64,000 nt of DNA from Pseudomonas sp. MN1F (GTDB lineage Bacteria > Pseudomonadota > Gammaproteobacteria > Pseudomonadales > Pseudomonadaceae). A model generated the notes under the pieces. The model saw only the letters and a list, made by a program, of their open reading frames with translations. It was not told where the DNA came from and did no database searches. Positions 38,649-46,506 of the stretch are shown in pieces. The first letter of the stretch is position 1, and every line of letters starts with the position of its first letter. The stretch spans positions 1 through 64,000 of the forward strand of contig NZ_VZII01000032.1 in assembly GCF_009391885.1 (NCBI RefSeq), written 5' to 3'. Both the position numbers and the translations under genes were made by a program.

Positions 38649-40478
38649 ATGAACCAGGAATTGCTCTGGGTACTCGGCCTGCTGGCTGTCGTCGTCATCC
38701 TCTTCGTCATCAACCGCCCGCGCATGGACGTGGTCGCCCTGCTGGTGATCCTCGCCCTGCCGCTGTCGGGCATCCTCACCGTGGAACAGGCCCTGGCCGG
38801 TTTCAGCGACCCCAACGTGGTGCTGATCGCCGCGCTGTTCGTGATCGGCGAAGGGCTGGTGCGCACCGGCATCGCCTACCGTATCGGTGAATGGATGAGC
38901 GAACGGGCCGGTAACAGCGAGGCACGGCTGCTGGTCTTGCTGATGGTTTCGGTGGCCGGGTTGGGCTCGGTGATGAGCTCGACCGGCGTGGTGGCGATCT
39001 TCATCCCGGTGGTGCTCAGCATTGCCGCACGCCTGAAGCTGTCACCCAGCCGGCTGATGATGCCGCTTAGCTTCGCCGGCCTGATCAGCGGCATGCTCAG
39101 CCTGGTGGCCACGCCCCCCAACGTGGTGGTGCACAGTGAACTGGTACGCCATGGCGCGCCCGGTTTCAGCTTTTTCAGCTTCACCCCGTTCGGCCTGGTG
39201 GTACTGGTGCTGGGCATCGGTTACATGCTGCTGACCCGCCACTGGCTCAATGGCGAAGTGCGTAAGGACGGCCGCGTGGAAAGCCGCCGCACGCTGCTCG
39301 ACCTGGTGCTTGACTACAAGCTCAACGGCCGCGAACGGCGCCTGCGCATCCGCCCGCACTCGCCACTGATCGGCCATACCCTGGGCGAACTGGAGCTGCG
39401 CACCCGGCACGGCGCCAACGTCATCGGCATCGAGCGCCAGCACAAGTTCACCACCCGGGTGATCGCCGCCGACTCAGGCACCGTCCTGCACCAGGGCGAT
39501 GTGCTGCTGCTCGACCTGTTCGCCAAGCGCGACGACCTGCGCACCCTGTGCCAGACCATGCAACTGGAGCCGCTGCATTTCAAGGCGGCCTACTTCATCG
39601 ACCAGTCCCAGGATCTGGGCATGGCGGAAGTGTCGCTGCCGCCGGGCTCGCAACTGATCGGCAAAAGCATTCTGGAACTGGCCTTCCGCACCCGCTACGA
39701 CCTCAACGTGGTCGGCCTGCGCCGCGAACAGGCGGCCATCGAAGAGCAACTGGTGGAAGAGAAGCTGCGCCTCGGCGATACCCTGCTGGTGGTCGGCCCG
39801 TGGAAGGCTGTGCGCCAGCTGCAGACTCAGCCAAAGGACTTCCTGGTCTTGAGCCTGCCGGCCGAAATCGATCAGGTTGCGCCAGCCCGCACCCGTGCCC
39901 CGCATGCCCTGGTCAGCCTGGCGGTGATGGTCGGGCTGATGGTCAGCGGTGCGGTCCCCAATGTCATCGCCGCGCTGATCGGCTGCCTGCTGATGGGCGC
40001 CGGGCGTTGCATCGACATGAACAGCGCCTACCGGGCCATTCATTGGCAGAGCCTGGTGCTGATCGTCGGCATGCTGCCGTTCGCCCAGGCGCTGCAGAAA
40101 ACCGGCGGCATCGACCTGGCCGTGGGCGGCCTGGTCAGCCTGCTGGGCGGTGCCGGGCCGCTGGCCATGCTGGCCTGCCTGTTCGCGGTAACGGCTGTCA
40201 TCGGCCTGTTCATTTCCAACACCGCCACCGCCGTGCTGATGGCTCCGGTGGCGATCAGCACGGCAACGCAGCTGGGCATGTCGCCCTACCCGTTTGCCAT
40301 GACCGTGGCCCTGGCGGCATCGGCGGCGTTCATGACGCAGGTGTCTTCACCCGTCAACACCCTGGTGCTCGGCCCGGGCCAATACCGCTTTGGCGACTTC
40401 GTGAAAATCGGCGTGCCCTTTACCGTGCTGGTGATGCTGGTGACCGTGCTGATGGTGCCCTGGTTCTTCGGTCTTTAG
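38649..40478 (+). CDS. SLC13-family permease with two RCK-C domains
   Basis: A 609-residue transporter. Two blocks of membrane helices (residues 1-200 and 420-609) flank a soluble section with two TrkA-C/RCK-C domains (HSPLIGHTLGELELRTRHGANVIGIER and GSQLIGKSILELAFRTRYDLNVVGLRR). The family carries sulfate, dicarboxylates or other anions with sodium; this domain arrangement (as in YfbS-like proteins) is often annotated as sulfate/anion permease. Helix motifs SSTGVVAIFIPVVLSI, VATPPNVVVHS and SNTATAVLMAPVAIS are typical. The ATG at 38649 is chosen; a GTG at 38628 is also possible. Substrate unknown. Confidence 0.87.
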   Translation: MNQELLWVLGLLAVVVILFVINRPRMDVVALLVILALPLSGILTVEQALAGFSDPNVVLIAALFVIGEGLVRTGIAYRIGEWMSERAGNSEARLLVLLMVSVAGLGSVMSSTGVVAIFIPVVLSIAARLKLSPSRLMMPLSFAGLISGMLSLVATPPNVVVHSELVRHGAPGFSFFSFTPFGLVVLVLGIGYMLLTRHWLNGEVRKDGRVESRRTLLDLVLDYKLNGRERRLRIRPHSPLIGHTLGELELRTRHGANVIGIERQHKFTTRVIAADSGTVLHQGDVLLLDLFAKRDDLRTLCQTMQLEPLHFKAAYFIDQSQDLGMAEVSLPPGSQLIGKSILELAFRTRYDLNVVGLRREQAAIEEQLVEEKLRLGDTLLVVGPWKAVRQLQTQPKDFLVLSLPAEIDQVAPARTRAPHALVSLAVMVGLMVSGAVPNVIAALIGCLLMGAGRCIDMNSAYRAIHWQSLVLIVGMLPFAQALQKTGGIDLAVGGLVSLLGGAGPLAMLACLFAVTAVIGLFISNTATAVLMAPVAISTATQLGMSPYPFAMTVALAASAAFMTQVSSPVNTLVLGPGQYRFGDFVKIGVPFTVLVMLVTVLMVPWFFGL

Positions 40479-40504
40479 GCAATCTGGCAAGGAATGGAGG
40501 CTAT

Positions 40505-40543
40505 TTGACATCAACTTGCACGATTACGGCAGATTGACATCAA
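40505..40543 (+). promoter_or_regulatory. Direct repeat upstream of the diguanylate cyclase gene
   Basis: TTGACATCAA occurs at 40505-40514 and again at 40534-40543, with starts 29 bases apart (nearly three helical turns). It lies about 90-125 bases before the cyclase start. The arrangement fits two binding sites for one regulator on the same DNA face; the regulator is unknown. Confidence 0.35.
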
Positions 40544-40631
40544 GCACCCGGTGCCAACACACTGACGCGTCAATGTCCCAGGTGCTTATAGCCGTTGTCC
40601 TGGATTTCGTTTCCGCTTGTCGGTCGAGCCT

Positions 40632-42035
40632 ATGGTTTTTCCAGCACAGTCGCGCTTGTTGCCCTACCTTGCCCTGTTCGGCCTCACCTTTGCCCTGACC
40701 CTCGGCGGGATCCTAGCCCGGCCGATCGAATCGTTATCGCTGTTCTGGCCGGTCAATGCGGTGCTGGCCGGCGTGCTCTTGCGTTACCCCCGCCAGGCCA
40801 GCTTCGTCGGCCTTGCCCTGGTGTGGCTGGCGATGGTCGCCGCCGACCTGGCTTGTGGCAGCGCCTGGGCGCCAGCCCTGTGGTTCAACCTGTGCAACCT
40901 CAGCGTGGTGGTGACGGTGTGGTGGCTGCTGTCACGCCTGCCCCGCCCGCATCGGCGCATGCGTACCCCGCATGGCGTGCTCAGTGTGTTCGGTGCCTGC
41001 GCGGCGGGTGCCGTGGTGGCGGCCAGCATGGCCTGTGTGATGGCCGCACCGTGGTTCGAGAAGTCGCTGCAAGCCACCTGGCTGGCCTGGTTCAGCGAAC
41101 AGTTCTCGACCAGTGTGCTGGTGCTGCCGGTGCTGCTCACTGCGCCTTCGGCGCGCGTACTGATGCGCAGCGGCGCCCAGGCCATCCGCCTGGCGCCCTT
41201 GCTGGTGCTGCTGGCCTCACTGGCCTTCAGCATCGCCTTCGGCGGCCCAGGCGCCATCGCCTTCCCGATTGCCGCGCTGCTGTGGTGTGCCTGGACGTAC
41301 TCGCCCTTCCTGGTGTCGTTGCTGGCACTCACTGCGGGCAGCACGCTGATCGTGGCGGTGGCGCAAAACCTCATGCACTTCAGCGTGCCGCAGAGCGAAC
41401 CCGGGGTCACCACCCTGATGTCGGCCCGCCTGGGTATCGCCATGCTGGTACTCGGCCCGCTGGTGGTCGCCTGCGTCAGCCAGGCCAATCGCAGCCTGTT
41501 GGCGCGCCTGGCACACCAGGCCACCATCGACCATCTCACCGGACTGCTCAGCCGCAGCGCCTTCACCCGCCGCGCCAATGCCCTGCTCGACAGCCGTCAG
41601 CAGCAGGCGCTGCCGCTGACCTTGATGATGCTCGACATCGATCATTTCAAATCGATCAACGACCGCCATGGCCATGCGGTTGGCGACCAGGTCCTGCGCC
41701 AGTTCGCCCGCACGCTGCAGGACCAGCTGCACGACGAAGAACTGCTGGCTCGCCTGGGCGGCGAAGAGTTCGTGGTCGTGCTCCCGGGGTTGCCACCGGA
41801 GCAGGCCAAGTTCACCGCCGAGCGCCTGCGCCGCGCCGTGCAGGACCTGCACGCGGCCCAGGGCGATGCGCGCCTGCAGATCACCGTCAGCATTGGCCTG
41901 GCCGGCTGCGCCGCGGACGAAACCGCGCCCAGCCTGGACGAACTGCTGGCACGCGCCGATCAGGCGCTGTACCGGGCCAAGGCGCATGGCCGCAATCGCG
42001 TCGAGCAGGCCGAGGCGCAGCGCCAGGCAATCTGA
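40632..42035 (+). CDS. Membrane diguanylate cyclase (MASE1-like sensor + GGDEF)
   Basis: A 467-residue protein that should make cyclic-di-GMP. Residues 1-290 hold about eight membrane helices of MASE1-like character. Residues 300-460 form a GGDEF domain with the active-site motif GGEEF in LLARLGGEEFVVVLPG and the usual DHLTGLLSR and MLDIDHFKSINDRHGHAVGD. The inhibitory I-site RxxD is not conserved: the equivalent positions read HDEE, so product feedback is probably lost. The ATG at 40632 follows no strong ribosome site; the TTG at 40617 is an alternative. Two TTGACATCAA direct repeats lie upstream. It is convergent with the TSUP gene, with one base between the stops. Confidence 0.92.
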   Translation: MVFPAQSRLLPYLALFGLTFALTLGGILARPIESLSLFWPVNAVLAGVLLRYPRQASFVGLALVWLAMVAADLACGSAWAPALWFNLCNLSVVVTVWWLLSRLPRPHRRMRTPHGVLSVFGACAAGAVVAASMACVMAAPWFEKSLQATWLAWFSEQFSTSVLVLPVLLTAPSARVLMRSGAQAIRLAPLLVLLASLAFSIAFGGPGAIAFPIAALLWCAWTYSPFLVSLLALTAGSTLIVAVAQNLMHFSVPQSEPGVTTLMSARLGIAMLVLGPLVVACVSQANRSLLARLAHQATIDHLTGLLSRSAFTRRANALLDSRQQQALPLTLMMLDIDHFKSINDRHGHAVGDQVLRQFARTLQDQLHDEELLARLGGEEFVVVLPGLPPEQAKFTAERLRRAVQDLHAAQGDARLQITVSIGLAGCAADETAPSLDELLARADQALYRAKAHGRNRVEQAEAQRQAI

Positions 42036-42036
42036 G

Positions 42037-42795
42037 TCAGGCCAGCAGGTCCCAGGACAGCTTGGCGATCAGTACGCACAGCAGGATCAGGAACAGCCCG
42101 CGCACGAAGCCTGCGCCCTTGCGCACCGCCAGCCAGGTCCCGGTCAGGGCACCGAGGATATTGCACGCGGCCATCGGCAGGGCGATGGCGTAAAGCACAT
42201 TGCCCGACGGCACGAAGAACACCAGGGCTGCCAGGTTGGTGGCAATGTTGACCACCTTCGCCGACGCCGAGGCATGCAGGAAGTCGAGGGCAAAGAAGCG
42301 GATGAACAGGAAGATCAGGAAGCTGCCGGTGCCCGGGCCGAACAAGCCGTCATAGAAGCCGATCGCCCCGCCGATCAGCACTGCCAGGCACTGCTCCCGG
42401 CGGCCGATTCTGGCCGGCTTGTGCAAGGTGCCGAAGTCTTTCTTGCAGAAGGTGTAGATCGCCATCAGCACAATCAGCACCAGCACCGCCGGGCGCATCA
42501 CGCTGGGTGGCACCCGTGAAACCGTGGCCGCTCCGGCGAACGACATGACAAAGGCGCTGAGCGCCGCCGGCACGATCAAGCCCCAGTCCAACGTCACCTT
42601 GCGAATGAACGAGCGAGCGGCAAAGGCCGTGCCGCATACCGAAGCCAGCTTGTTGCTGCCCAACAATGCCGCCGGCTGCGCCGTGGGCAGCACGTTGAAC
42701 AGCGCCGGGATCTGAATCAGCCCGCCACCGCCGACGGCGGCATCGATCAGGCCGGCAGCGAAAGCGAACAGGGAAAGTACGGCGATATCCATCAT
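42037..42795 (-). CDS. TSUP-family (TauE/SafE) anion exporter/importer
   Basis: A 252-residue permease with about eight helices in two repeats. The family motif AAGLIDAAVGGGGLIQIPALFNVLPTAQPAALLGSNKLASVCGTAFA is at the N terminus, and GFYDGLFGPGTGSFLIF opens the second half. TSUP proteins move sulfite, sulfoacetate, taurine-derived or other small anions. Tandem ATGs at 42795 and 42792; the ribosome site is poor. A LysR gene is divergent from it, about 100 bases away, and is likely its regulator. Confidence 0.88.
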   Translation of the reverse strand: MMDIAVLSLFAFAAGLIDAAVGGGGLIQIPALFNVLPTAQPAALLGSNKLASVCGTAFAARSFIRKVTLDWGLIVPAALSAFVMSFAGAATVSRVPPSVMRPAVLVLIVLMAIYTFCKKDFGTLHKPARIGRREQCLAVLIGGAIGFYDGLFGPGTGSFLIFLFIRFFALDFLHASASAKVVNIATNLAALVFFVPSGNVLYAIALPMAACNILGALTGTWLAVRKGAGFVRGLFLILLCVLIAKLSWDLLA

Positions 42796-42894
42796 GGCGC
42801 GGTTCCGGGCAGTGAAAACAGACGGCAAGGCTAATCAAAACGGCGCGCGTGTGTTGAAATGCCATATTGCGAAAACTGCAACAAGGAGCCCTAG

Positions 42895-43815
42895 ATGGCA
42901 TTGGACATGCTGCGCGAAATCCAGGCGTTCGTCAGTGTTGCGCACAAGCGCAGTTTCGTCGCCGCCGCACGCGCCCTGGGCCGCTCACCCAGCGCGGTAA
43001 CCCGTGCGGTGCAAACCCTGGAAGACAACAGCGGGTGCAAGCTGCTCAACCGCAACGCCAGCGCGGTGACCCTCACCGAAGCCGGTGAGCGCCTGCTGCC
43101 CCACGCCGAACGCTTGCTGGATGTGCAACGCGACGCTGCTGATGAACTGGCTGCACTCACCGGCAGCGCGCAAGGTTGGGTGCGATTTGCCGCGCCGCAA
43201 CTGCTCGGCGAGCACATATTGCCTGGCGTGCTGGCCAGCTTCAGCCAGCGCCACCCGCAAGTGACCCTCGACGTGCAGTACAGCGATGCGGCCCTCGACC
43301 CGTTGCAAGGCAAGCTGGATTTCGTGGTCCGCGGCGCCTTTGCGCAGTCCAGCGAGCTGATTGGTTATCCACTGTGGCGCTACCACCGCCACCTGTATGC
43401 CAGCCCGGCCTATGTAGCCCGCTTCGGCATGCCCGAGCAACCGGAGCAGCTGGACCAGCACGCCCTGATCCTGCACACCGCCCCGCGCATCCTCAAAGCC
43501 TGGTACTTCTACCGTGACGGCCAGATCACCCGCCTGCGCCCGCACCCACGCTTGCGCCTGGGCTCTGGCGACGCGGTGTACCACAGCACCTTGGCCGGTG
43601 CCGGTATCGCACGCCTGGCGGACTGGGTGGCGCAAGCACAGGTGAAGGCTGGACGCCTGGTGCGGGTGTGCGCGGATTACCGGCTGACCTCAAGCACCGG
43701 CCAGGACCCGCAGATGCACGCGGTGTACCCTTCCGGCGAGCTGCCGGCCCGCGTGCGTGAGTTGCTGCTGGCCTTGCGCCAGGCTGGCAAAGCCGCCTCT
43801 GAACGGGCCGGCTAA
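42895..43815 (+). CDS. LysR-family regulator
   Basis: A 306-residue LysR-type protein. The helix-turn-helix is at residues 5-63 (LREIQAFVSVAHKRSFVAAARALGRSPSAVTRAVQTLED) and the effector domain starts near residue 92 (GWVRFAAPQLLGEHILPGVLASF). The sequence is closest in style to the CrgA/PA-type regulators that act on divergent genes. ATG 42895 is preceded by AAGGAGCCCTAG. It faces away from the TSUP permease gene, the classical arrangement for LysR control of a divergent target. Confidence 0.9.
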   Translation: MALDMLREIQAFVSVAHKRSFVAAARALGRSPSAVTRAVQTLEDNSGCKLLNRNASAVTLTEAGERLLPHAERLLDVQRDAADELAALTGSAQGWVRFAAPQLLGEHILPGVLASFSQRHPQVTLDVQYSDAALDPLQGKLDFVVRGAFAQSSELIGYPLWRYHRHLYASPAYVARFGMPEQPEQLDQHALILHTAPRILKAWYFYRDGQITRLRPHPRLRLGSGDAVYHSTLAGAGIARLADWVAQAQVKAGRLVRVCADYRLTSSTGQDPQMHAVYPSGELPARVRELLLALRQAGKAASERAG

Positions 43816-43874
43816 ATGCTGTTCAAATTCTGCTCAATCTAACAGAGCCCGCAAATTACCTGGCCTGCAGAACT

Positions 43875-43909
43875 TTATCCACAGACCTACCCACGTTTTT
43901 TGTGGACAG
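43875..43909. other. DnaA-box-like pair
   Basis: TTATCCACA at 43875-43883 is a perfect consensus DnaA box. TGTGGACAG at 43901-43909 is a one-to-two mismatch box on the other strand. They lie between the LysR gene and a small minus-strand gene. One consensus box is expected by chance every few hundred kilobases, and other origin features (dnaA, AT-rich unwinding repeats) are missing. Confidence 0.4.
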
Positions 43910-43931
43910 ATTTCCCCAAGCAATGAAGGAC

Positions 43932-44126
43932 TTATCGCACGCTCAGCAGTGCGACATTCGCCGCCTTGACCAGCTCGATCCATTCCTGCGCGCTGATCAC
44001 CCCGGTTTGTTCCAGGGACTCGGCACAACGCAGCGCCTGATCGTATTGATCCTCTTCGAGGCTGCCTTCGCTGAGATAACGGCTACGCCACTCCAGCATG
44101 GCTGAAGTGCCCTTCTTGCATTCCAT
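43932..44126 (-). CDS. Small hypothetical protein
   Basis: A 64-residue, mostly helical, soluble protein: EWRSRYLSEGSLEEDQYDQALRCAESLEQTGVISAQEWIELVKAANVALLSVR. It has no membrane segment. The start may be ATG 44126 (GGGAG some way ahead) or the internal ATG at 44099, which would give a 55-residue protein starting MLEWRSRYL. The pattern resembles small conserved Pseudomonas proteins of unknown role. It is isolated. Confidence 0.65.
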   Translation of the reverse strand: MECKKGTSAMLEWRSRYLSEGSLEEDQYDQALRCAESLEQTGVISAQEWIELVKAANVALLSVR

Positions 44127-44230
44127 CTATGTGCGAACTCCCAAAGCAAAAGACTGGGTTCGTTATGTACGACCCATTATGACGCAGGGGGAGACTACAC
44201 GAGGCTTTTACACTTGAGTACGACTTGCAC

Positions 44231-44251
44231 CTACCGCTAGTCCAGCGGTAG
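44231..44251. repeat. Unexplained 21-bp perfect palindrome
   Basis: CTACCGCT-AGTCC-AGCGGTAG is a perfect 8-bp inverted repeat with no U-run, preceded by TTGCAC. It lies between two small minus-strand genes (43932 and 44330). The layout of TTGCAC with a long dyad where a promoter spacer would be recalls MerR-type operators, but no plus-strand gene follows closely. Confidence 0.4.
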
Positions 44252-44329
44252 CGCCACGGGAAACTGCCAGGGGCCGGCAGGAATTTGGCCCATCTAGCGA
44301 AGTAGACAGGCCGGAGGGCGTGAGGAGAA

Positions 44330-44413
44330 TCAGCTTGGCGGAATGGTGCCCAGCAGGCCGATCAGAACGGTCAACAGCAAAAAGCCACCCAGAAACAGCG
44401 CGAGCTTGCCCAT
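44330..44413 (-). CDS. 27-residue hydrophobic membrane microprotein
   Basis: MGKLALFLGGFLLLTVLIGL followed by LGTIPPS: a single membrane helix from start to end. GAAGAGG six bases before ATG 44413 supports translation. It is too short for ordinary gene finding. Single-helix microproteins of this kind often bind and modulate larger membrane complexes; no partner is apparent here. No other gene lies within 200 bases on either side in the same direction. Confidence 0.55.
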   Translation of the reverse strand: MGKLALFLGGFLLLTVLIGLLGTIPPS

Positions 44414-44704
44414 CGGAACCTCTTCAGTGTGATAGCAGGGACGAAGAGCATTGTCGGCCTCAGGCTGATACGGTTACAGAGTCAGGTTCGCGTAAAAAAA
44501 GCGGATCAGATGGTGCGCCGGGTTCTCCGACCGTCGCCTGATCCTGGACTGTGCTGAGGTAGCGTATGTATCTCAATGTGTAGGAATTGAGACCGAATAC
44601 ACAAGAACACCCACCGTTACGCCAATGGACACATCCTCGATACAGCGATCGACTTGAATGACTTGCAACCCATAGCGCCGATGGCCTAGCCAAGGAGACG
44701 CCCC

Positions 44705-45748
44705 ATGCAAGCCCGCCAAGTATCCGCCGTACCACGCCGCTTCAGCCGTTCCACCCTGTTTGCCTGCACACTGCTGCCATTAGCCCTCGCAGCCGCCGGC
44801 AGCCCACATACGGCGCAGGCACAGCCACAGCCAGCGGTGCAGGCCAGCGATCCCTTCGGCCCGCTGAAACACCTCAAGGCTGGGGTACTGGATGTCGCCT
44901 ATGTCGAGCAAGGCCCGGCCAACGGACCCGTGGTGATTCTGCTGCACGGCTGGCCCTACGACATCCACAGTTTCGAGGATGTCGCTCCCACCCTGGCCGC
45001 CAAAGGCTATCGGGTACTGGTGCCCTACCTGCGTGGCTACGGCGAAACCCGCTTCCTCTCGCCTGATACACCTCGAAACGGCCAACCTTCGGCGCTGGCC
45101 AGCGACGTGATCGCCTTCATGGACGCACTGCAGGTCAAGCACGCCGTCCTGGCTGGCTTCGACTGGGGGGCGCGCACTGCCGATATCGTGGCGGCTCTGT
45201 GGCCGGAGCGGGTCAAGGCACTGGTTTCGGTCAGTGGCTACCTGATCAGCAGCCAGGAAGCCGCCAAGGCGCCACTCCCTCCCAGTGCAGAGTTGCAGTG
45301 GTGGTACCAGTACTACTTCGCCACCGAACGTGGCAAGGCCGGCTACGACAAGAACCGCCACGACTTCGCCAAGCTGATCTGGCAGACCGCATCCCCCAAA
45401 TGGGACTTCGACGCCGCGACCTTCGAGCGCAGCGCCAAGGCACTGGACAACCCGGACCAGGTCGCCATTACCGTGCACAACTACCGCTGGCGGTTGGGCC
45501 TGGCCCAGGGCGAAACCCAGTACGACCCACTGGAAGCCAGGCTGGCCAAGCTGCCCAGCATCGGTGTGCCGACCATCGCCCTTGAAGGCGACGCTAACGG
45601 AGCACCACACCCCTCAGCGGATGCCTACGCGCAGCGCTTCACCGGCAAATACGAATACCGGCTGATCAGCGGGGGTGTCGGCCACAACCTGCCGCAAGAA
45701 GCGCCGCAAGCATTCGCCAAGGCCGTGGTGGATGCCGATCACCTCTGA
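44705..45748 (+). CDS. Exported alpha/beta hydrolase, epoxide-hydrolase-like
   Basis: A 347-residue protein with a signal peptide (FACTLLPLALAAAGSPHTAQA) and an alpha/beta-hydrolase fold. The oxyanion motif is LLHGWPYDIH near residue 82. The nucleophile is Asp in AGFDWGARTADI near residue 158, which points to epoxide hydrolase or haloalkane-dehalogenase-like chemistry rather than a Ser esterase. The catalytic His is in GGVGHNLPQEAP near the end. CAAGGAGACGCCCC precedes ATG 44705. The 290 bases upstream contain no gene. It is alone, and its stop faces the minus-strand GT25 gene. Substrate unknown. Confidence 0.87.
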   Translation: MQARQVSAVPRRFSRSTLFACTLLPLALAAAGSPHTAQAQPQPAVQASDPFGPLKHLKAGVLDVAYVEQGPANGPVVILLHGWPYDIHSFEDVAPTLAAKGYRVLVPYLRGYGETRFLSPDTPRNGQPSALASDVIAFMDALQVKHAVLAGFDWGARTADIVAALWPERVKALVSVSGYLISSQEAAKAPLPPSAELQWWYQYYFATERGKAGYDKNRHDFAKLIWQTASPKWDFDAATFERSAKALDNPDQVAITVHNYRWRLGLAQGETQYDPLEARLAKLPSIGVPTIALEGDANGAPHPSADAYAQRFTGKYEYRLISGGVGHNLPQEAPQAFAKAVVDADHL

Positions 45749-45765
45749 TAAAAGCGCACCGTGCG

Positions 45766-46482
45766 CTAGCGGGTTCTCCTGAGTTTTTCTGCCTTCAGGC
45801 GCCGATAGAGCGCCATCAGCGGCCGCAGCATGGCCAGCCGGTCAAATATCGACAGGGCATGCAGGTCGGTGCGCGAAGGCCTCTGGTAACCCAGGTTCCA
45901 GGTGAAGTAGTAGGCCTGGATGTTCTTGTCGGTGTGGATCAGCGTGTTGAGGGCAGCGTCATAGTGCATCGGGCCGCCGTCGGGGTGCCCGGGCGGGCGT
46001 TGCAGTATCTGCGCGAGAAAGTCCCGCAGCTTGCCTACGCTCTTGCCATTAACCGCATAGAAATGCGACAGGTGGATGGGGCGATCGACCGGTACCCAGC
46101 CAGGCGTATCGGAATTGCCTTCGCAGGAATGGCCAAGGTAGGCAATGTCCCAGTCCATGCCTTGCAGGGACTCGATGGCCTTTTTGCCAAACGGGCCAAT
46201 GCGCCGGGAAAACTGGATGTCGTCTTCCATGATCAGGATGTTGTCGACATTCAGGCGCACGGCTTCTTCCAGTATCTGCATGTGGCTCATGAAGCAGCCC
46301 CGGGCGCCAATGCTGGGGAAGCCCTGTTGGTCAGTAGGCGTCACTGCAGGGAAAAAGCCGATCTTTTCGTCATCGATGTGAAAGCCGTTGCGGGCGAATT
46401 CGGCTTCGGTTTCTTCGCGGCGGTCCGTTCTGGACGGGATATTGATGATTCGGGTCCGATCAAAAAAGTCGATCACATTCAT
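45766..46482 (-). CDS. Family 25 glycosyltransferase
   Basis: A 238-residue GT25-type enzyme as in lipopolysaccharide and lipooligosaccharide galactosyltransferases. It begins NVIDFFDRTRIINIPSRTDRREETEAEF, with the metal/nucleotide motif LIMEDDIQF near residue 84, and AYLGHSCEG. It adds sugars to LPS core or to another glycan in the cytoplasm. It is the second gene of a two-gene minus-strand unit with the flippase; 24 bases separate them. No other LPS genes are near, so the pair is an orphan cassette. ATG 46482 has AGGACCTGAACG ahead. Confidence 0.85.
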   Translation of the reverse strand: MNVIDFFDRTRIINIPSRTDRREETEAEFARNGFHIDDEKIGFFPAVTPTDQQGFPSIGARGCFMSHMQILEEAVRLNVDNILIMEDDIQFSRRIGPFGKKAIESLQGMDWDIAYLGHSCEGNSDTPGWVPVDRPIHLSHFYAVNGKSVGKLRDFLAQILQRPPGHPDGGPMHYDAALNTLIHTDKNIQAYYFTWNLGYQRPSRTDLHALSIFDRLAMLRPLMALYRRLKAEKLRRTR

Positions 46483-46506
46483 CGTTCAGGTCCTTGGTAC
46501 AGCCGA

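Noticed and set aside
43875..43909. A replication origin
   Set aside because: Only one perfect DnaA box and one weak one, no AT-rich repeats, no dnaA, dnaN or rep gene nearby.
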